In this document: positions 47,081-56,729 of the stretch, in pieces
How the letters are laid out: each line of letters begins with the position of its first letter
Numbering within the stretch: position 1 is the stretch's first letter
Origin: Altererythrobacter ishigakiensis
GTDB taxonomy: Bacteria > Pseudomonadota > Alphaproteobacteria > Sphingomonadales > Sphingomonadaceae
Assembly (NCBI RefSeq): GCF_001663155.1
Contig: NZ_CP015963.1
Location: 2,194,001-2,258,000, forward strand
Reading direction: 5' to 3'
DNA length: 64,000 bases
Notes under the pieces: model-generated
Seen by the model: the letters and a program-made list of their open reading frames with translations, nothing else
The model's database searches: none
Told to the model about the DNA's origin: nothing
Position numbers and translations under genes: made by a program

Positions 47081-47887
47081 GTGCCTGAACGCCGCGAGAT
47101 CACCGGCTTTTCCAATCCGACCGTCAAATATCTGCGTAGCTTGCGTGAAAAGAAGCATCGCAAGGCCGCCGGCCAATTTCTGGCAGAGGGATTGCGGCTG
47201 CTGACCGACGCGCGCGAATGCGGGCATGTGCCGGAAACGCTTGTAATGGCCACCGGGCGCGATCCTCACCCGCTGCTGGAAGCGCTGGAAGCTGACGTCA
47301 TGGCGGCAGGCGGCGATGTGATTGAAACCTCGCCTGATATCCTCGCCAAAATCACCGGCAAATCAAACCCGCAAACCGTGGCGGGTGTGTTTGCGGAATT
47401 TGATACTTCGCTGGACACCATCAAGCGCGAGACTGCGGACATTTGGCTGGTGGCACAAGCACTGCGCGACCCCGGAAATCTGGGCACTATGCTGCGAACC
47501 GGAGACGCTGTCGGTGCCGGCGGATTGATCCTGATCGATGATTGCGCTGATCCTTTCAGCGTCGAGGCCGTGCGCGCCAGCATGGGCGCGATTTTTACGC
47601 AGAAGGTCGCACGCGCATCATGGGGCGAGTTCTCGCCGTGGCTGCGTGCTGGTTCGGGGCAATTGGTCGCGGCAAGTCTGCGTGATGCGGTGCCGTACCG
47701 CGGCGCACCTTACCAAGCGCCTTGCTTCATCCTGGTCGGCAATGAATCACAAGGCCTACCCGAGGACTACGAGGCAGCATGTGATCTGCGCGTCACCATG
47801 CCGATGAAAGGCCGCGCGGACAGCCTCAACGCAGCGGTCGCGGGCGCGGTGTTGGCGTATGAGGTGCTGGCGGGATTGGGCAGCTGA
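47081..47887 (+). CDS. TrmH/SpoU-family RNA 2'-O-methyltransferase
   Basis: A SPOUT methyltransferase of 268 residues. An N-terminal substrate-binding domain (NPTVKYLRSLREKKHRKAAGQFLAEG) is followed by the knotted catalytic domain with ALRDPGNLGTMLRTGDAVGA, FILVGNESQGLP and PMKGRADSLNAAVAGAVLAYE. The target, 23S rRNA or tRNA, cannot be told. The GTG at 47081 comes 5 bases after the ptsH stop. It converges on rmuC. Confidence 0.9.
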   Translation: MPERREITGFSNPTVKYLRSLREKKHRKAAGQFLAEGLRLLTDARECGHVPETLVMATGRDPHPLLEALEADVMAAGGDVIETSPDILAKITGKSNPQTVAGVFAEFDTSLDTIKRETADIWLVAQALRDPGNLGTMLRTGDAVGAGGLILIDDCADPFSVEAVRASMGAIFTQKVARASWGEFSPWLRAGSGQLVAASLRDAVPYRGAPYQAPCFILVGNESQGLPEDYEAACDLRVTMPMKGRADSLNAAVAGAVLAYEVLAGLGS

Positions 47888-47890
47888 TCG

Positions 47891-49234
47891 CTATTCCGCC
47901 GATTGCTTGCCGCCATCGGTGAGCAAGTCGTCTTGCGTATAGCGTGGCGCGCCTTCGACCAGCGGCACTTCTTCGATCTCGCGCTTGCCGATCTCAATGC
48001 CTTTGTCTGCAAGTCGCTTGCCCGATGACAGGACATTTCGTTCGAAACTGCCGACGAACTTGTTGTAATTGTTGACCGCGCCTTCCAGACCGCCACCCAC
48101 GCGCTTAAGGTGATCCGCTGCAACGGCCAAGCGTTCGTAAAGCTCGGCGCCCATCCGCCCGATTTCCTGCGCTTCCTTGGCAAGGCCGTCTTGCCGCCAG
48201 ACCTGCGCAACCGTGCGCGCGATTGCGACAAGGTTTGTCGGCGTAGCAAGCAGCACGCGCTTGTCGAATGCGAAATTCCACAGGTCGGGATCGTGCTCCA
48301 GCGCCGCAGCAACGAAGTGCTCACCCGGAACGAACATCACGACATAGTCCGGCGCGTCCTCGAACTGCGATTGGTAGGATTTTGCGCCCAGTGACTGCAC
48401 GTGGTTGCGCATCGAACGAACGTGATCTGCTAACGCCGCGTCGCGCGCATCGTCGTCGTCCGCCTCGAACGCCGACTGATATGCATTGAGTGACACCTTG
48501 GCGTCGATTACCAGCACTTTTCCGCCTGGAATGCGCACGATCGCATCGGGGCGCAAACGCCCCTCCTCGGTCTCAATCGAAGCCTCAAGCTCGAAATCGG
48601 TGTGCTGTGCAAGGCCAACCTGCTCCAGCAGGTTCTTCAATTGCTGCTCGCCCCAGCGGCCGCGCGCCTTGGGCGCATTGGTCAGCGAATTGCCCAGCCG
48701 CTGCGCTTCGCGGCGGACCTCCTCCTGCCCCTCACGCATCGACTGGATCAGGCCGGTTAGCTGACCAAAGGCATCGGTGCGCTTCTCTTCAAGTTCGGCG
48801 ACTTGCTTCTCGTATTTCGCCAAACGCTCACCGACGGGATGGAGCAAAGTCTTGATCTTGGCTTCGCCCGCCTCTTCAGACTGTTTAAAGCGCTCTTCCG
48901 CGCGCTTGAGGAACTCTTCCTGACTCTTTGACAACACTTCGCTGCCCAGCGCTTTGAACTGCGCGAGCATTTCCTCACGCGCTTCCTTCATCTGCGCCAT
49001 CTGCTTGTCGAAATTGGCGGCATTGGCCTTCAAAGTGGCCAATTCGATCTGCGCCTCGCCCAATTCCTTGATCGCGGTCTTGAATTCGCCCTCGCGCTCT
49101 GTCGCAGCAGCTTCCATTTCGCCCAGCTTCGCCTTTGCATCCGCAACAGGACGAGAGCCGATAAACCACCCTGCCCCCGCACCGATAGCGAGACCAAGAA
49201 TGAGCGCAATTATGGTTAGAACTGTCGGATCCAT
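47891..49234 (-). CDS. rmuC: RmuC family DNA recombination protein
   Basis: A 447-residue protein: an N-terminal transmembrane anchor (about 5-24), a long coiled coil (about 30-150) and the RmuC nuclease-like domain with RGRWGEQQLKNLLEQVGL, VIDAKVSLNAYQ and FVPGEHFVAAAL. RmuC limits inversions at short repeats in E. coli, and recent work links the family to nuclease-based control of foreign DNA. It is a single gene, convergent with the methyltransferase. Confidence 0.93.
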   Translation of the reverse strand: MDPTVLTIIALILGLAIGAGAGWFIGSRPVADAKAKLGEMEAAATEREGEFKTAIKELGEAQIELATLKANAANFDKQMAQMKEAREEMLAQFKALGSEVLSKSQEEFLKRAEERFKQSEEAGEAKIKTLLHPVGERLAKYEKQVAELEEKRTDAFGQLTGLIQSMREGQEEVRREAQRLGNSLTNAPKARGRWGEQQLKNLLEQVGLAQHTDFELEASIETEEGRLRPDAIVRIPGGKVLVIDAKVSLNAYQSAFEADDDDARDAALADHVRSMRNHVQSLGAKSYQSQFEDAPDYVVMFVPGEHFVAAALEHDPDLWNFAFDKRVLLATPTNLVAIARTVAQVWRQDGLAKEAQEIGRMGAELYERLAVAADHLKRVGGGLEGAVNNYNKFVGSFERNVLSSGKRLADKGIEIGKREIEEVPLVEGAPRYTQDDLLTDGGKQSAE

Positions 49235-49294
49235 GCCGCCTTTCTATGCGGAACGGAACCGGAACGCCAGTACTGAGTGAGGTTTACCCGCAGC

Positions 49295-49867
49295 TTACGC
49301 TGCCTGGCGCAGCTTCTTCAGCTTCTTCAGCGCCATATTGCGCTTCAGGCGTGAGAGATGATCGATGAAGAGAACGCCCTCAAGGTGATCCATCTCATGC
49401 TGGATACAGGTTGCGAGCAGACCTTCCATTTTCTCTTCATGATGGTTGCCGTCCAGATCCTGATACCGCACCGTGCAGGTCGCGGGGCGATCCACATCAG
49501 CGTAAATCTCAGGCACCGACAGGCAGCCTTCCTGATACGTGGCAAGCTCTGCCGCCGGATCGACGATCACCGGATTGATAAATGTGCGTGGCTCTTTCTT
49601 CGTCGCGGGATGCGTGTGCTTATGCCCGTCATGTTCGCACTCGATCGGCTCCGCATCGGGGTCCTCCGGTTGCAGATCGATCACCAGCACGCGCTTGGGC
49701 ACGCCCACCTGAATGGCGGCCAGGCCAATTCCGGGCGCGTCATACATCGTCTCGAACATGTCTTCGACGAGGGTCTTGAGTTCATCATTGAACTCGTCAT
49801 CCTTGACGGGTTCAGACACGACCTTGAGCCGGGGGTCCGGCACTTCCAGAATTTCACGAATAGCCAT
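49295..49867 (-). CDS. def: Peptide deformylase with His-rich insert
   Basis: It removes the formyl group from nascent proteins. The protein has 190 residues. The three motifs are GIGLAAIQ (46-53), EGCLSVP (113-119) and HEMDH (157-161), with Cys and two His binding the metal. Between motifs 1 and 2 there is an insert, CEHDGHKHTHPATKK at about 77-91, unusually rich in His. It is 31 bases downstream of recR; fmt is nearby but divergent. Confidence 0.95.
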   Translation of the reverse strand: MAIREILEVPDPRLKVVSEPVKDDEFNDELKTLVEDMFETMYDAPGIGLAAIQVGVPKRVLVIDLQPEDPDAEPIECEHDGHKHTHPATKKEPRTFINPVIVDPAAELATYQEGCLSVPEIYADVDRPATCTVRYQDLDGNHHEEKMEGLLATCIQHEMDHLEGVLFIDHLSRLKRNMALKKLKKLRQAA

Positions 49868-49898
49868 GACGTTCAGATAGGGGACCTTGCGGAGAGTT

Positions 49899-50495
49899 TC
49901 AATCCACTGGTCGCCGCGCGCGCAAAGCCTGCGCCAGTGTGCCTTCGTCGAGGTAATCTAGCTCACCGCCTACCGGCAAGCCATGCGCCAGCTGCGTGAT
50001 GCGCAGCGGAAGCGCCTCTAGCCGCTCAGCGAGGTAATGCGCGGTCGTTTGCCCCTCTAAGGTCGCATTCATCGCCAGCACAACTTCGTCGATCCCGCCC
50101 TCTTCGATACGCGCCATGAGCGAAGCCACGTTGAGGTCCTCTGGTCCAATACCGTCGAGCGCAGACAGCTTGCCGCCCAGCACATGATATCTGCCAGTGA
50201 ACAGCCGCGCCCGATCCAGCGCCCACAGGTCCGCCACATCTTCCACCACGCACAGCGACTTTTGATCGCGGCGCGGATCTGCGCAGATTCCGCATGGGTT
50301 CTTCGTATCGACATTCCCGCAAGTGTCGCATTCTATCAGCGTGTCGCGAACTGTACCCAAAGCATCGAGCAGCGTCGGCAACGCCTGTTCGCGGTTCTTG
50401 ACCAACCACAGCACCGCACGCCGCGCGCTGCGCGGTCCCAGACCGGGGAGGCGCGACAATGCGCCTGCCAATGCTTCGATCTCTTGCGATGCCAT
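49899..50495 (-). CDS. recR: Recombination protein RecR
   Basis: It acts with RecFO to load RecA at gaps. The protein has 198 residues: a helix-hairpin-helix ([19 protein letters not shown]), four zinc cysteines (56, 59, 68, 71) and a Toprim domain ([13 protein letters not shown]...YHVLGG) with the C-terminal Walker-B-like segment. It is upstream of def in the same direction. Confidence 0.96.
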   Translation of the reverse strand: MASQEIEALAGALSRLPGLGPRSARRAVLWLVKNREQALPTLLDALGTVRDTLIECDTCGNVDTKNPCGICADPRRDQKSLCVVEDVADLWALDRARLFTGRYHVLGGKLSALDGIGPEDLNVASLMARIEEGGIDEVVLAMNATLEGQTTAHYLAERLEALPLRITQLAHGLPVGGELDYLDEGTLAQALRARRPVD

Positions 50496-50560
50496 GGCGT
50501 GACAGATAGGGGCTTGTTCGAATTCGAGAAAGGCCCGCCTGCACTGTTATGCGCCCCAAA

Positions 50561-51466
50561 ATGAAAATAGCTTTCATGGGAACCCCTGACTTCGCCGTTC
50601 CGGCGCTGGTTGCTTGTCATGAGGCAGGGCATGATGTTGTGTGCGTCTATACGCAGCCGCCGCGCCCGGCGGGCCGGGGCAAGAAGCTGCAACCCTCCCC
50701 CGTGCAGCGCAAGGCGGAGGAGCTGGGGATTGAGGTTCGGTATCCGACCTCGCTCAAGAATGAAGAGGCGCAGGCAGAATTTGCGGCGCTACAAGCGGAT
50801 GTGGCGGTGGTCGCCGCATATGGTCTGATCCTGCCGCAGGCGATCCTTGATGCGCCGACGCACGGCTGCCTCAACATCCACGCCTCGATCCTGCCGCGCT
50901 GGCGCGGGGCCGCGCCGATCCATCGCGCAATTTTGGCAGGTGATGAGGAAACCGGCGTCACGATCATGCAGATGGAAGCCGGGCTTGATACCGGGCCGAT
51001 GCTGGCCAAGGTAATGACGCCGATCAATGCCAAAACAACCGGCGAACTGACAGAGGAACTGGCCAATCTGGGCGCCAATGCAATGGTGGGCGTGCTCAAC
51101 GATCTGGAGCATCTGGCCGGGATCCCGCAGGATGATGATGCGGCAACCTATGCGCCCAAAATAGACAAAGCCGAAGCGCGGATTGACTGGTCAAAACCGG
51201 CAGAGGAAATTGAACGGTTGGCGCGCGGGCTCGCCCCTTTCCCGGGCGCATGGTTTGAAAGCGACGGAGAGCGCTTAAAATTGCTGCGGGCAGAATTGGC
51301 CGAAGGTTCAGGTAAATCCGGTGAGGTTCTCAATGAAGATTTCACCATCGCTTGCGGATCCGGCGCGATCCGCCCACTCCGCCTACAGCGCGCGGGCAAA
51401 CCGGCTATGGATCGCGAGGACTTTCTGCGCGGGAATCCCGTTGTGCAAGGGATTACCCTTCCGTGA
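50561..51466 (+). CDS. fmt: Methionyl-tRNA formyltransferase
   Basis: It formylates initiator Met-tRNA using 10-formyl-THF. The protein has 301 residues: the formyltransferase core with [31 protein letters not shown] and [17 protein letters not shown], and a C-terminal OB-like domain. It starts at 50561 (an upstream ATG at 50549 is possible). Its stop overlaps truA by 4 bases. Confidence 0.96.
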   Translation: MKIAFMGTPDFAVPALVACHEAGHDVVCVYTQPPRPAGRGKKLQPSPVQRKAEELGIEVRYPTSLKNEEAQAEFAALQADVAVVAAYGLILPQAILDAPTHGCLNIHASILPRWRGAAPIHRAILAGDEETGVTIMQMEAGLDTGPMLAKVMTPINAKTTGELTEELANLGANAMVGVLNDLEHLAGIPQDDDAATYAPKIDKAEARIDWSKPAEEIERLARGLAPFPGAWFESDGERLKLLRAELAEGSGKSGEVLNEDFTIACGSGAIRPLRLQRAGKPAMDREDFLRGNPVVQGITLP

Positions 51467-52209
51467 CCCGTTTCGCGCTCACTCTGGAATTTGACGGCAC
51501 CCCGTTTCAGGGCCTGCAACGGCAGAAACACGGGCCAAGCGTGCAGCAATCTGTCGAGGAAGCGGCACAAGCCGTCACGGGCGAAGGGGTGCGGCTTCAC
51601 AGCGCGGGAAGAACCGACACGGGCGTGCATGCGCTGGCCATGCGCAGCCATCTCGACATCGCAAAGGAGATCGAGCCGTTCCGCTTGATGGAAGCATTGA
51701 ACGCACATCTGCGGCACAACCCCATCGCGGTCACGCACTGCAAGGTCGTGCCAGACGATTGGCACGCGCGTTTTTCCTGCATCGGGCGCAGCTATGTCTA
51801 TCGCATCATCAACCGCCGTGCGCCGCTGACACTTGATATCAAGCGCGCCTGGCAAGTACCACAAGAGCTTGATGAAAAGGCGATGCATCGCGCCGCACAA
51901 TCACTGGTTGGTGAGCATGACTTCACCACTTTCCGTTCCGTCCATTGTCAGGCGCAAAGCCCGATCAAGACGCTCGACCGATTGGATGTTGAGCGAGATG
52001 GCGATGAGATTCGCGTTCATGCCGCTGCGCGCAGTTTCCTGCATCATCAGGTGCGCAGCATGGTCGGCTGTTTGAAGCTTGTCGGGCAAGGTGTCTGGAA
52101 CGAAGATCAAGTCGCTGAAGCGCTCGCGGCGCGCGACCGGCAGGAATTAGGGCTTAACGCCCCGCCGCATGGTCTCTACTTCGTTAATGCAACTTACCCC
52201 GATTCTTGA
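51463..52209 (+). CDS. truA: tRNA pseudouridine(38-40) synthase
   Basis: It modifies U38-40 in the tRNA anticodon arm. The protein has 248 residues, with the catalytic Asp in [27 protein letters not shown] and [12 protein letters not shown]. The start is a GTG that overlaps the fmt stop (GTGA); the frame upstream is open but not conserved. Confidence 0.95.
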   Translation: MTRFALTLEFDGTPFQGLQRQKHGPSVQQSVEEAAQAVTGEGVRLHSAGRTDTGVHALAMRSHLDIAKEIEPFRLMEALNAHLRHNPIAVTHCKVVPDDWHARFSCIGRSYVYRIINRRAPLTLDIKRAWQVPQELDEKAMHRAAQSLVGEHDFTTFRSVHCQAQSPIKTLDRLDVERDGDEIRVHAAARSFLHHQVRSMVGCLKLVGQGVWNEDQVAEALAARDRQELGLNAPPHGLYFVNATYPDS

Positions 52210-52220
52210 GAGGAATGATC

Positions 52221-53333
52221 ATGACCACCACTGGCAAACAGCTTTTCACCACGCTCACCGCAGATGGCAAACTGACGCTGGAGGTGAGTGAAGAGAGTTT
52301 CCCCGAACCAATGGGCAATCAGGTGCTGGTCGAGATGGAGGCGGCGCCGATCAACCCCTCTGATCTGGCGATCCTGACCAGCGCAGCCGACTTCGACAAT
52401 GCCGAGTATTCACCCGGCAAAGTGGTCGCGCAAATGCCTGAGCCTTTCCTCTCAGGCCAGAAAAGCCGCCATGGTCAGCGTTTGCCAGCCGGCAACGAAG
52501 GTGCAGGTACCGTCATTGCGACGGGCGATGGCGACATGGCCAAGGCGCTGATGGGCCAGCGCGTCGCCTGCGTCCCCGGCAATGCATTTTCGCAATACGC
52601 CATCGCCGATGCGATGATGTGTCTGCCACTGGGCGAGCACAGCGCCGAAGTGGGTGCGTCCAGCTTCGTCAATCCGATGACGGCGCTGGGCTTTGTCGAG
52701 AACGCAAAGATGGATGGGCAGAAGGCAATTGTTCACACAGCCGCGGCATCAAACCTTGGGCAAATGCTGATCAAGATATGCCAGCAAGACGGTATCGAGC
52801 TGGTCAATATCGTGCGCAAGGCCGAACATGTTGAGATGCTGAAAGGCATTGGTGCGAAATATGTCGTCAACTCCTCGGACGATGATTTCATGGATCAACT
52901 GCGCACAGCTATTGACGAAACCGATGCTTTCTATGGTTTTGACCCAATCGGCGGAGGGCAGGCAGTCGACAATGTGTTCAAAGCGATGGAGCAAGTCGCG
53001 GTCAGCAAGATGACGGAATATTCACGCTATGGCTCGAACCAGGCAAAGCGGATGTTTATCTACGGCCGTCTGGACTTCGGCCCGACGATCCTGACGCCCA
53101 GCTATGGCTTTGGCTGGACGCTGTCAGGCTGGCTGCTGACGCCATTCCTGGCCAATGCAGGTATGGAAACCGTTGTGAAGATGCGCACCCGGGTGCAACA
53201 AAACCTGACCACAACATTTGCTTCAAGCTATAAAGCCAAAGTCAATCTGGTAGAGATGCTGACCAAGGACGCGATCCTTGACTATCGCCAGATGAAGACC
53301 GGCGAGAAGTATCTCGTCGCGCCTTGGGGCTGA
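52221..53333 (+). CDS. MDR-family zinc-binding/quinone-type dehydrogenase
   Basis: A 370-residue medium-chain dehydrogenase. It has the GroES-like part (INPSDLAIL, PAGNEGAGTV) and a Rossmann part with IVHTAAASNLGQMLIKIC. It lacks obvious zinc cysteines, so it is nearer the quinone oxidoreductase/enoyl reductase branch. Substrate is unknown. AGAGGA lies about 7 bases before the ATG at 52221. It may be cotranscribed with truA, 11 bases upstream. Confidence 0.85.
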   Translation: MTTTGKQLFTTLTADGKLTLEVSEESFPEPMGNQVLVEMEAAPINPSDLAILTSAADFDNAEYSPGKVVAQMPEPFLSGQKSRHGQRLPAGNEGAGTVIATGDGDMAKALMGQRVACVPGNAFSQYAIADAMMCLPLGEHSAEVGASSFVNPMTALGFVENAKMDGQKAIVHTAAASNLGQMLIKICQQDGIELVNIVRKAEHVEMLKGIGAKYVVNSSDDDFMDQLRTAIDETDAFYGFDPIGGGQAVDNVFKAMEQVAVSKMTEYSRYGSNQAKRMFIYGRLDFGPTILTPSYGFGWTLSGWLLTPFLANAGMETVVKMRTRVQQNLTTTFASSYKAKVNLVEMLTKDAILDYRQMKTGEKYLVAPWG

Positions 53334-53337
53334 TTTT

Positions 53338-54315
53338 TCAGCGGTTATCAAATGCTGACTGGATCGCGCCGGGATCAGTGATCCCGTTCGCGATCAGCAG
53401 CTGCAGCAGGATTCGCGCTTTTTGGGGATTGAGGGCCCGCGCAGCGACGAAACCGTTGACATCGTCTTCCGGCTCGCGATCAACCAACCCTTCATCCGTC
53501 CGACTGGCCCGGACAATAATCAGCCCATCTTGGGCAAAACGGGCCAGTTCGCGCCGCACAGCGTCAGGCATATTGCCTTCGCCCACCCCGGCAAGCACCA
53601 CACCGCGTGTGGTTTCGCCGATCATGCATCCCAAAGTTCTCGGCCCCATTCCGGCATAGACGTAAATGACTGGAACCTCTGGCAGAGTGTCGGCCCAATC
53701 GAGCTGCACTCCGGCATCGCCGCGCCAAGGCGCACCAAACCAGTCGAGCGACGCAGGCGTAACCAATGCAACCGATTCGCGTGGAAAGCCGCGAAATGCA
53801 TCGGTGCCGCGTGTACGCACCTTGTGAACATCGCGTGCAGCAAACACCCGGTCACCCATGACAACCAAGACGCCGCGGCCGGATCCGTCCTGATCGCTGG
53901 CAACCCGAACCGCATTCGCGAAGTTCCGCATCCCGTCATAGCCCACTGCATCGGCAGGCCGCATTGCCCCGACCACGACCACTGGCTTGGTTGAAGGCAA
54001 AGTCAGATCAAGAAGAAAGGCGGTTTCTTCAAGCGTATCTGTGCCGTGAGTTACGATCACTCCGTCGCAATTATCATCGGCGAGCGACTCTACGATCGAT
54101 CGATGTAATTCGTTCCAAACCTCGGGTCCGATGTCCGCCGAATCAATGTTTGCTATCTGCTTGCCAGAGAGCTCCGCCTCAAGTCCCAGTACACCTACTC
54201 GATCAAGATAATCTTCGATGTTGATCTGCCCAGACTTGTAGTCAGACGCGATTGCAGAGCCCGCAATACCTGCGATTGTACCGCCAGTGGCGAAAACAGT
54301 GACGCGTTTGGTCAT
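53338..54315 (-). CDS. L-asparaginase family protein
   Basis: It hydrolyses asparagine to aspartate and ammonia. The protein has 325 residues. The first catalytic Thr is in ATGGTIAG and the second in VTHGTDTLEET; the GAMRPADAVGYDG signature is present. There is no signal peptide, so it is probably cytosolic. It converges on the MDR gene, 4 bases apart. Glutaminase activity cannot be excluded. Confidence 0.92.
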   Translation of the reverse strand: MTKRVTVFATGGTIAGIAGSAIASDYKSGQINIEDYLDRVGVLGLEAELSGKQIANIDSADIGPEVWNELHRSIVESLADDNCDGVIVTHGTDTLEETAFLLDLTLPSTKPVVVVGAMRPADAVGYDGMRNFANAVRVASDQDGSGRGVLVVMGDRVFAARDVHKVRTRGTDAFRGFPRESVALVTPASLDWFGAPWRGDAGVQLDWADTLPEVPVIYVYAGMGPRTLGCMIGETTRGVVLAGVGEGNMPDAVRRELARFAQDGLIIVRASRTDEGLVDREPEDDVNGFVAARALNPQKARILLQLLIANGITDPGAIQSAFDNR

Positions 54316-54353
54316 AATTTGTCCGCTTAATCGCGAGAATATGCAATCGGCAA

Positions 54354-54381
54354 TTGATTTTGCGAAAATGCACGCTAGATA
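54354..54381 (+). promoter_or_regulatory. Promoter of tRNA-Val
   Basis: TTGATT-N16-TAGATA (-35 at 54354-54359, -10 at 54376-54381) followed by a GC-rich discriminator (GCGCG), as usual for stringently controlled stable RNA genes. The mature tRNA begins 22 bases after the -10. Confidence 0.6.
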
Positions 54382-54403
54382 GCGCGTCTCCGTAAGACGG
54401 AAT

Positions 54404-54479
54404 GGGCGATTAGCTCAGTTGGTAGAGCATCTCGTTTACACCGAGAGGGTCGGCAGTTCGAGCCTGTCATCGCCCACCA
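54404..54479 (+). tRNA. tRNA-Val (anticodon TAC)
   Basis: A 76-base cloverleaf. The acceptor stem pairs GGGCGAT (54404-54410) with ATCGCCC (54469-54475), with discriminator A and an encoded CCA. The D-arm is GCTCAGTTGGTAGAGC, the anticodon loop TTTACAC gives TAC, and the T-loop is GTTCGAG. It sits between the divergent asparaginase and tlpA genes. Confidence 0.97.
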
Positions 54480-54497
54480 TTCCTAAAACGTCGTGTC

Positions 54498-55073
54498 CTA
54501 ATTTGCCTTGGTAATCGCCTCTTCAATGGCAGCGATCGCTTCTTCGGAATCCCAATGATAACCGCCGGCAACACGGAACAGCTCAGCGCCATTAGCATCG
54601 TACAGCACAGTAAGCGGCATCGCCCCTGATCCGCCAAAACTCACGCCCAGATCGTTCGCTGGATCAAGCCATTGTTCAAGGTGCGCGAAATCGCGATCCG
54701 CGAAGAATGGCTCCACAGCCTCCGCACCGCGCATGTCCTGACTGACAGTAATGACCCGAAGCTCACCGTCCTTCTGAGCCGCCAGTTCGTCGAGCATAGG
54801 CATTTCGACAACGCATGGAGCACACCATGTCGCCCACAAATTCAAAAGCACGGGCGTGCCTTGTAATGCACCCAGATTCAGCTCTTTGCCTTCTGGATCG
54901 GACACTGTAATCACGGGCATCAGCTCACCAGCGAAGCTGTAATCAATCTCTCCGGTCAACTCCTGCTTGTCGGCGCCCAATTGCTCCTGCTGTTGCGCAG
55001 GATCGCTGGCACCACTATCGCAAGAAGCAAGAAACACAGCCGAGGCAAGAATGAGCGGCAATCGTAAAGACAC
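54498..55073 (-). CDS. TlpA-like thioredoxin-fold lipoprotein
   Basis: A periplasmic disulfide oxidoreductase of 191 residues. The signal peptide ends with lipobox LASC (Cys18). The active site is WCAPC (83-87) in [15 protein letters not shown], and the cis-Pro is in [10 protein letters not shown]. It may act in cytochrome c maturation or general thiol reduction. The GTG at 55073 has GGAG about 9 bases ahead. This start overlaps the divergent argH start by 23 bases. Confidence 0.9.
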   Translation of the reverse strand: MSLRLPLILASAVFLASCDSGASDPAQQQEQLGADKQELTGEIDYSFAGELMPVITVSDPEGKELNLGALQGTPVLLNLWATWCAPCVVEMPMLDELAAQKDGELRVITVSQDMRGAEAVEPFFADRDFAHLEQWLDPANDLGVSFGGSGAMPLTVLYDANGAELFRVAGGYHWDSEEAIAAIEEAITKAN

Positions 55074-56469
55074 GGGGCAAAGCTCCAATCAGATGTGGGG
55101 CGGAAGGTTCGCTGAAGGACCTAGTGCGATCATGCGCGAAATCAATGCTTCGATACCTTTCGACAAGGCATTGTGGCGTCAGGATATCGCCGCATCAAAG
55201 GCTCACGTCGCGATGCTGGGCGCGACTCGGATCATTTCCGCAGAAGATATGCAAACCATCTCCGATGGCTTGGATCTAGTAGCAGCGGAATACGAACGCG
55301 ATGGCGTGCCTGAGGATTGGGACCTTGAAGACATCCACATGACGGTGGAAGCGCGGCTGACCGAGCTGATCGGCCCGGTCGCGGGGCGCCTTCACACCGC
55401 GCGCAGCCGGAATGATCAGGTGGCGACCGACTTCCGCCTATGGGTGCGCGACACGATCGACGAATTCGACGCGGCCCTGGACCAGCTGCAACTGGCCTTG
55501 CTGGCGCAGGCAGAGACACACGCTGACAGCATTATGCCCGGCTTCACTCACCTTCAAACCGCACAGCCGGTAACATTGGGCCATCACCTGATGGCGTACT
55601 TCGAGATGATTGAACGCGACCGGGATCGCTTCAATGATGCGCGCACGCGCCTCAGTATGTGCCCACTGGGCAGTGCCGCCCTCGCTGGCACAGGTTTTCC
55701 CATTGACCGTGACGCGACTGCCAAATCGCTCGGCTTTGCCGCGCCCACGCGCAATAGCCTGGACGCCGTATCTGATCGCGACTTCGCACTAGATTTCCTC
55801 ACCGCTGCAAGCCAATGCGCGCTTCACCTTTCGCGACTAGCCGAAGAGTTCATTATCTGGGCAAGCCAACCCTTCGGCTTTGTCCGCTTGCCTGACAGCC
55901 TTTCGACCGGCAGCTCAATCATGCCGCAAAAGAAGAATCCTGACGCGGCGGAGCTCGTGCGCGGGCATGCTGGCCGGATCATTGGCTGCGCGACGTCATT
56001 GATGATCACAATGAAGGGCCTGCCCCTCGCTTACTCCAAGGATATGCAGGACGATAAGCCTCCCGTGTTCGAGGCTGCGGGTCTGTTAGCGCTCAGCATT
56101 GCCGCAATGACAGGAATGGTTGCTGACAGCGCATTCAAGACTGACCGTATGCGTGAAGCGGCGGAGCTGGGATATGCGACTGCAACCGACCTTGCCGACT
56201 GGCTAGTTCGAGAAGCCGGCATCCCCTTCCGCGAGGCGCATCACATCACTGGTGCTGCGGTGAAGCGTGCAGAGGCCGACAGCGTTGCCCTCGACCAATT
56301 GTCGCTGGATGCGCTTCAGGAAATCGACAACCGGATTGACGAACGCGTGTTCGAAGCGCTGTCGGTCGATGCATCGGTCGCGTCGCGTAACTCATATGGT
56401 GGCACCGCCCCCGATCAGGTAAGACTGCAGATCGCCGCAGCAAAAAAGCGTATGGGGATCGAACAATGA
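55051..56469 (+). CDS. argH: Argininosuccinate lyase
   Basis: The last step of arginine synthesis: argininosuccinate to arginine + fumarate. The protein has 472 residues. It has [11 protein letters not shown] near the start, [16 protein letters not shown], and the fumarase/lyase signature [19 protein letters not shown]. The ATG at 55051 has GAGG about 6 bases upstream; a later ATG at 55093 would drop 14 residues. It is followed by a lipoprotein (ATGA overlap) and lysA. Confidence 0.96.
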   Translation: MSGNRKDTGQSSNQMWGGRFAEGPSAIMREINASIPFDKALWRQDIAASKAHVAMLGATRIISAEDMQTISDGLDLVAAEYERDGVPEDWDLEDIHMTVEARLTELIGPVAGRLHTARSRNDQVATDFRLWVRDTIDEFDAALDQLQLALLAQAETHADSIMPGFTHLQTAQPVTLGHHLMAYFEMIERDRDRFNDARTRLSMCPLGSAALAGTGFPIDRDATAKSLGFAAPTRNSLDAVSDRDFALDFLTAASQCALHLSRLAEEFIIWASQPFGFVRLPDSLSTGSSIMPQKKNPDAAELVRGHAGRIIGCATSLMITMKGLPLAYSKDMQDDKPPVFEAAGLLALSIAAMTGMVADSAFKTDRMREAAELGYATATDLADWLVREAGIPFREAHHITGAAVKRAEADSVALDQLSLDALQEIDNRIDERVFEALSVDASVASRNSYGGTAPDQVRLQIAAAKKRMGIEQ

Positions 56470-56711
56470 TGAGACGATCGCTTTTAGCACTCGCACTTGC
56501 GTCGGTGGCGCTCGGCGCTTGCGGTCAACGCGCAGATATTGAGCCACTCGCCAATGCAAGCTTGCCGACAGCGCCCTTTGGCAGCGAGGCAAAACCGGAA
56601 GCCGAACAGCTACTCGAACTGGAAACTTTGGCTGCGCCGGAACGAAGTGTGGAGCTCAGACGTCGTTCGGAAGAACGCGAAGACGATCCGTTCGATCTTC
56701 CACCTGAGTAG
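56466..56711 (+). CDS. Small lipoprotein, LptM/YifL-like by position
   Basis: An 81-residue lipoprotein with a signal peptide ending in LGAC (Cys19), then [10 protein letters not shown]. The CGQ start after the lipidated Cys and the location between argH and lysA match LptM (YifL), which helps LptD mature in E. coli. The usual CGQKGPLYLP motif is degenerate here, so orthology is uncertain. The tail is Glu/Arg-rich. Its start overlaps the argH stop. Confidence 0.7.
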   Translation: MMRRSLLALALASVALGACGQRADIEPLANASLPTAPFGSEAKPEAEQLLELETLAAPERSVELRRRSEEREDDPFDLPPE

Positions 56712-56729
56712 AGCGACTTCAGTACCGCA

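Noticed and set aside
51148..51900. 250-residue open frame on the minus strand
   Set aside because: It is antisense to fmt and truA, both with conserved motifs.
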